Shown: in pieces, positions 34,691 to 41,978 of the stretch | Layout of the letters: every line of letters starts with the position of its first letter | Numbering within the stretch: position 1 is the first letter of the stretch | NCBI GenBank assembly: GCA_006226595.1 | Contig: SBGP01000107.1 | Coordinates: forward strand, 1-64,000 | From: Deltaproteobacteria bacterium | GTDB lineage: Bacteria > Myxococcota_A > UBA796 > GCA-2862545 | DNA: 64,000 nt | Direction of reading: 5' to 3' | Program-made: the position numbers and the translations under genes | The notes under the pieces: model-generated | The model's database searches: none | Told to the model about the DNA's origin: nothing | The model's input: the letters and a program-made list of their open reading frames with translations, nothing else

Positions 34691-36061
34691 TCAGGCGACG
34701 TAGACGGTCTTTGCGTTCACGAAGGCACGGATGCCCTCGGCGGAGAGCTCGCGCCCGTAGCCGCTGATGCCGATGCCGCCGAACGGCAGCCGCGGGTCGG
34801 ACTTCACGAAGCTGTTCACGAAGCAGCAGCCGGCGTCGAGCTCCTCGGTGGCGATGCGCTCCCCACGAGCGAGGTCCTCGGTGAACACGGCGGCGCCGAG
34901 GCCGAAGGGGGTGTCGTTCGCGAGGCGCAGCGCGTCGGCCTCGTCCCTGGCCCGGAACAGGCTCGCAGCGGGGCCGAAGACCTCCTCGCGGGCGCCGGGC
35001 GCGTCCTCGGGCACATCGGAGAGCACGGTGGCCGGGTACCACGCGCCGGGTCGGTCGGGGATCTCGCCGCCGAGTACGCAGCGGGCGCCGGCGTCCACGG
35101 TGGCCTCGACCTGACGGTGCAGTGCGTCGCGCAGGTCGGCGCGCGCCTGCGGTCCGATGTCCGTGCCCTCGGCGCGCGGGTCACCGAGCGTTCGGCGCCT
35201 CATCGCGGCGACGAAGGCCTCGAGGAACGCGTCGTACACCTCGTCCACGGCAATCATGCGCTTGGCGGCGATGCAGCTCTGGCCGGAGTTGAGCAGCCGC
35301 CCCGCGGCACAAGCCTCGGCGGCGGCCTCGATGTCCGCGTCCTCGAGGATGACGTAGGGGTCGCTGCCTCCGAGCTCGAGCACGGTTGGGAGCAAGCGCT
35401 TGCCAGCTTCGGCGGCGATCGAGCGTCCGGCCCGCTCGCTGCCGGTCAGCGTGGCGGCGACCACCCCGGGATGGTCGAGGATGTGCGGCACTTCGTCGTG
35501 ATGCACGAGCAGCGACCGGAACAGCTCGGGAGGCAGGCCGGCGTCGTGGAGGATGGCCTCGATATCGAGGGCACAGCCGGGCACGTTGCTCGCGTGCTTG
35601 AGGATGCCCGCGTTGCCGGCCATCAGCGCGGGGGCCGCGAAGCGGAACACCTGCCACAGCGGGTAGTTCCAGGGCATCACCGCGAGGACCACGCCCAGCG
35701 GCCGGTAGGCGACCCGCGACCGGCGCGCATCCGTGTCGATCGGCCTCCCGGACAGGTACGCCGCCGCCTCCTCCGCGTAGTGCTCGCAGACCCACGCGCA
35801 CTTCTCGGCCTCGGCCCGACCCTGGGCGAGCGGCTTGCCCATCTCGACCGCCATGCGCTCGGCCAGTGCGTCCTTGCGCTCGCGGAGCAGGCCGGCCGCG
35901 TTGCGCAGCACCTCGGCGCGCGCCGAGAAAGACACGCGCTTCCAGCTCGACTGCGCGCGGGTCGCGTCGTCGAGGGCGGCGTCGACCTCGGCGCGACTGT
36001 GCCCGGCGTGCTCGTCGACCTGCTCGCCGGTGGCGGGATCGATCACGGGAAAGCTGGTCAT
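34691..36061 (-). CDS. Succinate-semialdehyde dehydrogenase-like aldehyde dehydrogenase
   Basis: The 456-residue enzyme starts at ATG 36061 behind GGAG. It has the fold landmarks VLAVMPWNYPLWQVFRFAAP, LTGSERAGRSIAAEAG, the Glu motif VLELGGSDPYVIL, catalytic Cys in NSGQSCIAAKR, and EEVFGPAASLFRARDE with PFGGIGISGYGRELS near the end. Length and sequence resemble the GabD1-type NAD(P)-dependent succinate-semialdehyde dehydrogenases, which are shorter than classical GabD. Substrate should be read as likely, not certain. It stands alone. Confidence 0.9.
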   Translation of the reverse strand: MTSFPVIDPATGEQVDEHAGHSRAEVDAALDDATRAQSSWKRVSFSARAEVLRNAAGLLRERKDALAERMAVEMGKPLAQGRAEAEKCAWVCEHYAEEAAAYLSGRPIDTDARRSRVAYRPLGVVLAVMPWNYPLWQVFRFAAPALMAGNAGILKHASNVPGCALDIEAILHDAGLPPELFRSLLVHHDEVPHILDHPGVVAATLTGSERAGRSIAAEAGKRLLPTVLELGGSDPYVILEDADIEAAAEACAAGRLLNSGQSCIAAKRMIAVDEVYDAFLEAFVAAMRRRTLGDPRAEGTDIGPQARADLRDALHRQVEATVDAGARCVLGGEIPDRPGAWYPATVLSDVPEDAPGAREEVFGPAASLFRARDEADALRLANDTPFGLGAAVFTEDLARGERIATEELDAGCCFVNSFVKSDPRLPFGGIGISGYGRELSAEGIRAFVNAKTVYVA

Positions 36062-36090
36062 GGGCAACTCCGGGTCAGACGGAGTGGGTA

Positions 36091-37041
36091 TCACCTGTCG
36101 AGCGGGTGCCGGATCGTGTCCACCGGCTCGGGTGCCCGGACCGGGCCGGCTCTGACCCCGAGCACGTTGGGGACCGCCCACTGCTCGAGGTTGTCGTCCT
36201 TCTCGTAGAACCCGGTCTCGTAGGAGCCGATCCACACCCGCGTCTGGCGCGCCTCGCGCACGACCAGCGTGGCCTCGGGGCCACCCTCGGCGTACTGCAG
36301 GTTCACGAGGCCGAGGTCGAGGGCCACGAGGTGATCGACGAAGTCGCGGGTCCGGTAGGGCGAGCGCGCGTGGATGAACAGGATGCGGCCCTGGTCGTCC
36401 TCGCCGATCACCGCGTGCGACCACATCTTTGGCTGGTCGGACCACACGTTCTCGCCGGCGCACGACAGCATGCGAATGCCCTGGACCCAGGTCGTGTACT
36501 TCGGCCGCAGCGCGTCGAGGTCATCGCAGCCGAGATCGACGATCTGCGCGTCGTGCAGCGCTTCTTCGCGGGGGCCGAACGCGAGCAGCACCTTGTCGCC
36601 GGTGAGCTCGCCGTTGTTCGTGTGCGCCCCGTCCACCATGAGTGCCGTGTTCGTGCGGTGGTCGGTCTGGAACATGCCGGCGTTGATCGCTGCGACCAGG
36701 TCCTCGTCGATCGCCCACTGCTCGACGCTTCGCGGAGCGCCATCGCGCGAGGCCATGCGCAGCACGAGCTCGGCCCGGCGCGGATCGATACGCACCACGG
36801 TCGCCTGGCTCGCGCCGTGCTCGGAGGCGGGAAGCTGGAACTGCCCGAGCTCGACGCCGTGGGCGATGCCCTCCCAGCCGGCAAGAGGCTTCTCGCCGCT
36901 GTTCGGGTTGGCCACCGGATTCGCGAAGCTCGGCGAGGCGATCGGCAGTGGCGAGGTCTCGGGCTCGGGCTCGACCACCGGTGCCGGTGCTGGCGCGGGG
37001 GCGGGGGAGCTGCAGGCGAACAGCAGGAGGAGCAGGTGCAT
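36091..37041 (-). CDS. Phosphodiester glycosidase-like lipoprotein
   Basis: The 316-residue product has a very short lipoprotein signal (MHLLLLLFAC) followed by a Pro/Ala linker. The body resembles the NAGPA/phosphodiester glycosidase family, with VEQWAIDEDLVAAINAGMF, LMVDGAHTNNGE, LAFGPREEA, TTWVQGIRML and HARSPYRTRDFVDHLVAL. Related proteins cleave N-acetylglucosamine from phosphodiesters on glycans or cell-wall polymers. It would act on the periplasmic or outer face. No clear ribosome binding site precedes the ATG. Divergent from the repeat lipoprotein at 37122. Confidence 0.82.
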   Translation of the reverse strand: MHLLLLLFACSSPAPAPAPAPVVEPEPETSPLPIASPSFANPVANPNSGEKPLAGWEGIAHGVELGQFQLPASEHGASQATVVRIDPRRAELVLRMASRDGAPRSVEQWAIDEDLVAAINAGMFQTDHRTNTALMVDGAHTNNGELTGDKVLLAFGPREEALHDAQIVDLGCDDLDALRPKYTTWVQGIRMLSCAGENVWSDQPKMWSHAVIGEDDQGRILFIHARSPYRTRDFVDHLVALDLGLVNLQYAEGGPEATLVVREARQTRVWIGSYETGFYEKDDNLEQWAVPNVLGVRAGPVRAPEPVDTIRHPLDR

Positions 37042-37121
37042 GGGAACGTGGACGCTTCGGGGAGGGGAGGGTTCCGCGTATCGGACTCGCCGCGCTTCGG
37101 GAAGCAGGGTATCAGCGGCCG

Positions 37122-37832
37122 ATGCGACACCTTATCCTTCTGCTTGCCCTTGCGGCCTGTGCTGGCGGCGACGACCTCACCGAGGACTCGGCCGTCGAGA
37201 CCGACACCGACACCGATACCGATGCCGACGCGGATACCGACACCGACGCGGACACTGATGCGGACGCGGACACCGACGCCGACGCGGACACCGATGCCGA
37301 TGCGGACACCGATGCGGACGCGGACACCGATGCGGACGCGGACACCGATGCCGACGCGGACACCGATGCGGACGCGGACACCGATGCGGATGCGGACACC
37401 GACGCGGACACCGACACCGACACCGATCCGGTTCGCGTCACGGTGTGGCCCGGCGACTACTGCCTCAGCGAGCCGACCCTGCGTCCGGGCGCGTACAGCG
37501 GCACCCTCGCCAGCAACCTCAACGACTTCAGCGCGGTCTGCGGCAGCGCACAGGCGGAGGGGCGTGAGGGCTCGGTGATCGTCGACGTGCCCGCCGGCCA
37601 GACCCTGACCGTCGACTACCGCTCTGTGGGCGCCGATGCCGTGCTGTACTTCCTCGAGACCTGCCCGGTCATGAGCAGCTGCCTCGATCTCGCCGACAAC
37701 ACCGGCGATGGCGGCGTCGAGACCCTGTCTTGGCAGAACACCGGTGGCACCACGGTGTCCGTGCACGTGTTCCTCGACAACTGGAGCTCGCTCAGCGGTG
37801 GCGCCTTCGAGCTCGACATCGACGTGCAGTAG
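37122..37832 (+). CDS. Lipoprotein with Asp-Ala-Asp-Thr repeat linker
   Basis: The 236-residue product starts MRHLILLLALAAC, a lipoprotein signal. A stretch of about 80 residues of D-T/D-A repeats follows, then a domain of about 130 residues beginning VTVWPGDYCLSEP. The domain has GREGSVIVDVPAGQTLTVDY and TCPVMSSCLDLADNT, a beta-sandwich pattern close to bacterial pre-peptidase C-terminal domains. It shares the linker, but not the head, with the lipoproteins at 27668 and 55750. TATCAG ends six bases before the ATG. The apparent selenoprotein gene follows 37 bases downstream. Confidence 0.85.
   Translation: MRHLILLLALAACAGGDDLTEDSAVETDTDTDTDADADTDTDADTDADADTDADADTDADADTDADADTDADADTDADADTDADADTDADADTDADTDTDTDPVRVTVWPGDYCLSEPTLRPGAYSGTLASNLNDFSAVCGSAQAEGREGSVIVDVPAGQTLTVDYRSVGADAVLYFLETCPVMSSCLDLADNTGDGGVETLSWQNTGGTTVSVHVFLDNWSSLSGGAFELDIDVQ
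37198..37428 (+). repeat. Tandem repeat coding the D-A-D-T linker
   Basis: Units of gacaccgatgcggacgcg type repeat in tandem every 18 bases, with GAT/GAC and GCC/GCG interchanges that are silent. It is the longest of three such arrays in the window. The synonymous drift shows the amino acid pattern is under selection while the DNA units diverge. Confidence 0.85.
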
Positions 37833-37869
37833 GTCGCGCATCTCGGGATACGCTGTCTCGGGAGGCTCG

Positions 37870-38262
37870 ATGCACGTTCGCCCAACCGCCGATGGACGCA
37901 GCCTCGTGCTGTGGGATGGCGCCTGAGGCTTCTGACGGCGATTCGCCGCCTGGGTCAGGCACACCGACAGCGCGCAGCGATTCACGCTGGCCCCCTACCA
38001 GGAGGCCTCGGACCCGTGCGTCACCGACGCGCTGCGTGCCGAGGCCGAGAAGGCGCTGCATGTGATCGAGCCCGATGGGCGCGTGATCCGCGGGGGGCGC
38101 GCGGTGCTCCGGGTGTTCGGCGGACTCGGGTGGTGGCCGATCACCACGCCGCTGTCGTGGCCGCCGATGATCTGGTTCGTCGAGCTCGGCTACCGGGTCG
38201 TCGCCAACAACCGGATCCTGTTCTCGAAGTTCTTCTTCCGCACGGATCACGACAAGGACTAG
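37870..38262 (+). CDS. DCC/DUF393 thiol-disulfide oxidoreductase-like protein, apparent UxxU selenoprotein
   Basis: One frame runs from ATG 37870 (behind GGGAGG) to TAG 38262 and encodes 130 residues if two in-frame TGA codons, at 37924-37926 and 37933-37935, are read as amino acids. The flanking sequence is LVLWDGA-TGA-GF-TGA-RRFAAWVRH. DCC-family proteins have D-G-x-C-x-x-C at this exact place, so both TGAs replace the two redox cysteines (residues 19 and 22). The rest is intact and typical of the family: FTLAPYQEAS, HVIEPDGRVIRGGRAVLRVF, and VANNRILFSKFF at the end. The simplest reading is selenocysteine at both positions, giving a U-x-x-U redox motif. A hairpin starts at the first TGA. 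Neither a SelA/SelB gene nor tRNA-Sec is in the window. The alternative is a pseudogene with two nonsense mutations. Confidence 0.75.
37921..37960 (+). promoter_or_regulatory. Candidate bacterial SECIS hairpin
   Basis: GCCTGA at 37921-37926, which contains the first TGA, can pair with TCAGGC at 37955-37960. Inside it CGGCG at 37936-37940 pairs with CGCCG at 37944-37948 around a three-base ATT loop. The apical loop lies about 15 bases after the first TGA and directly follows the second. This matches the general position of bacterial SECIS elements, though the loop lacks the G often seen there. Confidence 0.45.
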
Positions 38263-38278
38263 CGCCAGGTCGGCGGAA

Positions 38279-39031
38279 TCAGGGAAGGCGCTCCATGCGC
38301 ATCACTCGCAGCGGGTAGGTGCCGGGGCACTCCTCGCCGCCAGAAGCGAGGATCAGGCGTCCGCGCGAGCCCATGCGCGCGTCCTCGTGCACCTTCCACC
38401 CGAGGCGGCGCATGCGCGTGACGCTCCACCGCGCGGCATCGTCCTCGCCCACGCCCGGGAGCCCGACGATCGCAGTGCAGCGGTCGCAGGCACCGTGGAT
38501 GCGCGACAGGGTGGCCTCGAGCTGGTCCTGGTTCATGCGGCCGGCGAGGCCCTCCATGAGCACCAGGGTGTGCTCGCCCCGGCGCGGATCGACGCTCCAC
38601 GACGCCGCGGGAAGCGCCCGACGCACCACCTTGGACCATGCCTCGGTGTACGGCGAGGCCTCGAGGAGCGCATTCTTCACGCCGAGCACACTCGGTTCCT
38701 CGACCTCGCGCACGCTCGTGAACACGCCCTCGAGCCGCGGCAGCAGGCGGTACCAGCGCGCGTCGAAGCCGGGGCCCACGTTCCACAGCGACAGCTTGTG
38801 CCCCTGCTCGCGCGCGAGCTGAGCGGTGTCGAACAGCATGCGATCGACGAGCTGGGTGCGGGCGCGGATCGTGGTGAACGCGGCTTGCGCGGCGCCGTAG
38901 GGATGCAGGTCCGGCTGCTGCTTGATCATCCACGCCGCCACCGGGTCGATCGCGGCGCGCACGCGTCCACCACGGGCCTCACCAAGGGCCGAGAGCGTCA
39001 GGCGGGTGATGAGTGGCAGACGGGTGTCCAT
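38279..39031 (-). CDS. Leucine carboxyl methyltransferase (LCM/PPM1)-family protein
   Basis: The 250-residue protein resembles bacterial LCM-type O-methyltransferases: ARGGRVRAAIDPVAAWMI, the conserved RTQLVDRMLFD, WNVGPGFDARWYRLLP as the SAM-binding motif with G-x-G-F-D, and TLVLMEGLAGRMNQDQLEATL. Members often act on polyketide or other small-molecule carboxyl or hydroxyl groups. The start at 39031 is preferred over 39040 by spacing to GGGG; both are possible. Convergent with the apparent selenoprotein gene, with 16 bases between stops. Confidence 0.82.
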   Translation of the reverse strand: MDTRLPLITRLTLSALGEARGGRVRAAIDPVAAWMIKQQPDLHPYGAAQAAFTTIRARTQLVDRMLFDTAQLAREQGHKLSLWNVGPGFDARWYRLLPRLEGVFTSVREVEEPSVLGVKNALLEASPYTEAWSKVVRRALPAASWSVDPRRGEHTLVLMEGLAGRMNQDQLEATLSRIHGACDRCTAIVGLPGVGEDDAARWSVTRMRRLGWKVHEDARMGSRGRLILASGGEECPGTYPLRVMRMERLP

Positions 39032-39140
39032 GGACCCCATGAGTGGAGAAGCGACAGTCTACGTGAGTCGACACGTCGCGTGTGCTCACTGCTTGACGAC
39101 GGCGCTCAGCACATGGCCAAATGCGCTCGGAGGCCGCACC

Positions 39141-39560
39141 ATGCGCATTTGCGTACCCCTGCTTCTCTTCGCCCTGACGGGCTGCACCGCCGTGAAGTCG
39201 TCGGTGCACCTGGTCCAGGCCGAGCAGGACGTCACCCGTGCCGAGCAACGCAACGCCGATGACGAAGCCGTGTACGAGTACACGATGGCGCTGCGCTACC
39301 TCGAGAAGGCGCGCGAAGAGAACGGCTACGCCGACTACAAGGACTCCTCCGAGCTCTCCAAGTCGGCCTCCGAGTGGGCCGACAAGGCGGTGAAGGTCGT
39401 CGAGATGGGCGGTCCCGAGTACCGGCCCAAGCCGCCCGCGGCCGAAGAAGAGTCCGAGGACGCCGACATGCCGGACGGCTCCGACGAGCCGCTCGCGCCG
39501 GCCCCCGCTCCCGAGGCTGGCGACGACCTGCCCGAAGACGACCTGTTCGAGGACGAGTAA
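39141..39560 (+). CDS. DUF4398-like lipoprotein
   Basis: The 139-residue product has a lipoprotein signal (LLLFALTGC) and GGAGG before the ATG. The mature part is one long helical region (VQAEQDVTRAEQRNADDEA, YTMALRYLEKAREENGY) as in DUF4398 proteins, followed by a Pro/Glu/Asp-rich acidic tail. It overlaps nothing but is immediately followed by the OmpA-family gene, whose GTG comes directly after its TAA. The pair is probably an outer-membrane to peptidoglycan linkage unit. Confidence 0.85.
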   Translation: MRICVPLLLFALTGCTAVKSSVHLVQAEQDVTRAEQRNADDEAVYEYTMALRYLEKAREENGYADYKDSSELSKSASEWADKAVKVVEMGGPEYRPKPPAAEEESEDADMPDGSDEPLAPAPAPEAGDDLPEDDLFEDE

Positions 39561-40898
39561 GTGAAGCCCCGTCTGTTCCTTGCCCTCGTGCTCGCAGCGT
39601 GCGTCGACCCGCGCGCCGTCCAGCAGACCCTCGACGAGACCGAGGAGACCATCAAGCAGGCCAACGCGGTGCACGCGCGCATCTGCGCGCCCGAGCACAT
39701 TGCGAATGCCGAGTCCGGCGTGGACTTCGTGCGACTCGAGTACCGCCAGGGCAGCATCCAGCGCGCCAACGATCACGTGCAGTTCGCGCACTCCGAGGCG
39801 AAGCTCGCCCTCGAGATCGCGACGCCCTGTGGCACGGCCGATCGCGACCAGGACACGATCGTCGACCTGTTCGACGACTGCCCGGACGAGCCCGAGGACT
39901 TCGACGGTGTCGAAGACGAGGACGGCTGCCGCGACATCGATCCGAACGGCGACGAAGATGCCGACGGCATCGTCAACAAGGACGATGCGTGCATGTTCGA
40001 GCCCGAGGACCTCGACGGCCACGATGACCTCGACGGCTGCCCCGAAGAGTCCGCCGACACCGATGGCGACGGCCTGATCGACGCCCTCGACGCTTGTCCC
40101 GACGAGCCCGAGGACTTCGACCAGTTCCGCGACTCCGACGGCTGCCCCGACCCGGACAACGACGCGGACACCGTGCTCGACATCCAGGACTCCTGCATCG
40201 ACGTTCCCGAGGATCTCGATGGCTGGGAGGACACCGACGGCTGCCCCGAAGAGGACAACGACCTCGACGGCATCGTCGACCTCGATGATGCCTGCCCGGA
40301 CATCGCCGGCGACGCTCAGTACAACGGCTGCCCGCCGACCGACCGCGACGGCGACCTGATCGAAGACCTCCAGGACAAGTGCCCGGACGAGCCCGGCATC
40401 CCCGAGAAGCAGGGTTGTCCCGAGACCGACCGCGACAAGGACGGCTTCGTCGACGACGTCGACAAGTGCCCGGACGAGCCCGAGAACTTCAACGAGTACC
40501 TCGACGAAGACGGCTGCCCGGACACCAAGCCCGCGCGCGTGAAGGTCACCCGCACGATGGTCGAGATCAGCGAGACCATCCTCTTCGACACGGGCAAGGC
40601 CACGATCAAGCCCGAGTCCTTCCCGATCCTCGACGACGTGAAGCAGGTGCTGGTCGACCGGCCGACGATGGAGCTCCGCATCGAGGGCCACACCGACAGC
40701 CAGGGCAGCGACGTCTTCAACATGAAGCTGTCCCGCGAGCGTGCGGCCAGTGTGCGCGAGTACCTGGTCAACGCCGGCATCGAGGGCAGTCGCCTCGAGT
40801 CCAAGGGCTACGGCGAGACCAGCCCGATCGACACGAACCGGACTGCCGAGGGACGGCAGAAGAACCGTCGCGTCGAGTTCCACATCACGATGCAGTAG
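39561..40898 (+). CDS. OmpA-family lipoprotein with thrombospondin type 3 repeats
   Basis: The 445-residue protein starts at GTG 39561 with signal LALVLAAC. Residues 20-90 form a helical DUF4398-like segment similar to the upstream protein. Then come about nine calcium-binding TSP3 repeats, each like DRDQDTIVDLFDDCPDEPED. A C-terminal OmpA domain follows: ILFDTGKATIKPESFPIL, LRIEGHTDSQGSDVFN and LSRERAASVREYLVNAGI, which binds peptidoglycan. It would span from the outer membrane to the wall. The three genes 39141, 39561 and 40901 form an operon. Confidence 0.93.
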   Translation: MKPRLFLALVLAACVDPRAVQQTLDETEETIKQANAVHARICAPEHIANAESGVDFVRLEYRQGSIQRANDHVQFAHSEAKLALEIATPCGTADRDQDTIVDLFDDCPDEPEDFDGVEDEDGCRDIDPNGDEDADGIVNKDDACMFEPEDLDGHDDLDGCPEESADTDGDGLIDALDACPDEPEDFDQFRDSDGCPDPDNDADTVLDIQDSCIDVPEDLDGWEDTDGCPEEDNDLDGIVDLDDACPDIAGDAQYNGCPPTDRDGDLIEDLQDKCPDEPGIPEKQGCPETDRDKDGFVDDVDKCPDEPENFNEYLDEDGCPDTKPARVKVTRTMVEISETILFDTGKATIKPESFPILDDVKQVLVDRPTMELRIEGHTDSQGSDVFNMKLSRERAASVREYLVNAGIEGSRLESKGYGETSPIDTNRTAEGRQKNRRVEFHITMQ

Positions 40899-40900
40899 CC

Positions 40901-41200
40901 ATGAGGCTGTCGAGCATCGCGGTCATCCTGGGGCTCGCGCTCGGCTGCGCGTCCCCCTCGGTGGAGATCTGTCGGGAGGCCGCCCGTTGCGCGGACGAAG
41001 ACCCCGCGGACTGCGTGGACGAGGCCCGCAACGGCGTCGAGGATGCCGAAGACGTGGGCTGTGGGGCCGAGCACCGGGCGCTCACCCGCTGCATCGAGCG
41101 ACACAGCAGCTGCGAGGACGGCGTGTACACCTCGGACGCGTCGGCGTGCAGCGAAGAAGCCCAGGACGAGATCGCCTGCTTCATCGACGCGGCGTTCTGA
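40901..41200 (+). CDS. Small Cys-rich lipoprotein
   Basis: The 99-residue product begins MRLSSIAVILGLALGC, a lipoprotein signal. The mature 84 residues hold nine cysteines (ICREAARCADEDPADC, VGCGAEH, RCIERHSSCEDG, SACSEEAQDEIAC) suggesting a disulfide-bonded helical mini-domain. It starts two bases after the OmpA gene stop, so it is the third gene of that operon. No family is recognised. Confidence 0.8.
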   Translation: MRLSSIAVILGLALGCASPSVEICREAARCADEDPADCVDEARNGVEDAEDVGCGAEHRALTRCIERHSSCEDGVYTSDASACSEEAQDEIACFIDAAF

Positions 41201-41227
41201 CCGCGAGGGCCGGGCCGCGGGTCGCCG

Positions 41228-41758
41228 CTACTTCGCTTGCTTCTTGCCCTTGCCCTTGGCGGAGGGCTCGATCTTGTCGAGGGCGTTGCCGTTGATGCAG
41301 TAGCGGAGCCCGGTCGGAGCGGGGCCGTCGCTGAACACGTGGCCGAGGTGGCCGCCGCAGCGGGCGCATGCGACCTCGGTGCGCTTCATGCCGTAGGCGA
41401 AGTCGTCGTGCAGGTCGACGCGGTCCTCGGCGATGGGGGCCCAGTAGCTGGGCCATCCGGTACCGCTGTCGAACTTGGTCTCCGACGAGAACAGCTCGAG
41501 GTCGCAGCCCGCACAGGTGTAGACCCCGGGCTTCTTGTCGTCCCAGAAGTCGCCCGTGAACGCGCGCTCGGTGCCGGCCTTGCGGAGGATGCGGAACTCC
41601 TCTTCGGTGAGCACCGCTCGCCACTCTTCGTCGGTCTTCACCACCCGGTCGTTGCGCGAGGGCTCGGCGGCCTGGCCGCCCTGGGACGCAAAGCTCGCGC
41701 CGAGTCCAGCGAGAAGCAGCGAGCCCGCGGTGAGGGCAGCGAGAGTGAGCTTGGTCAT
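41228..41758 (-). CDS. msrB: Peptide methionine (R)-S-oxide reductase, exported
   Basis: The 176-residue protein starts at ATG 41758 behind AGGAGG. An N-terminal signal (LTLAALTAGSLLLAGLG) places it outside the cytoplasm. The MsrB domain is complete: VYTCAGCDLELF and CARCGGHLGHVF provide the zinc CxxC pairs, SGTGWPSYW is the substrate loop, and the catalytic Cys is in GLRYCINGNAL. It reduces methionine-R-sulfoxide in envelope proteins. The catalytic residue is Cys, not selenocysteine. The tail is Lys-rich (KGKGKKQAK). Confidence 0.96.
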   Translation of the reverse strand: MTKLTLAALTAGSLLLAGLGASFASQGGQAAEPSRNDRVVKTDEEWRAVLTEEEFRILRKAGTERAFTGDFWDDKKPGVYTCAGCDLELFSSETKFDSGTGWPSYWAPIAEDRVDLHDDFAYGMKRTEVACARCGGHLGHVFSDGPAPTGLRYCINGNALDKIEPSAKGKGKKQAK

Positions 41759-41978
41759 GGTGCCTCCTGGGGTTGTGCTCGTGGATACGCCGGGGTCTAC
41801 GAAGTGGTTACCGCGTGAAGCGCTCGCCGCGTCGTCCCGAAGTGTCGCCGCGGGCCCCGACCCGCGACTCACAGGCGCGTGACACGCGATCGGTCGGCTT
41901 GCTCGCCGGTTATGAGGAAGGGGGAGCGGCCCGTGCCCGGGTGAGATATCAGGCGCGCCCAATCCCCGTGGAGGAAGT

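Noticed and set aside
37870-38262. Reading the DCC gene simply as a frameshifted or dead gene
   Set aside because: There is no frameshift: both sides are in the same frame, and the only interruptions are TGA at the two motif cysteines. Kept as the alternative hypothesis but judged less likely than selenocysteine.
41228-41758. Selenocysteine form of MsrB
   Set aside because: The catalytic codon encodes Cys (GLRYCINGN) and no in-frame TGA is present.
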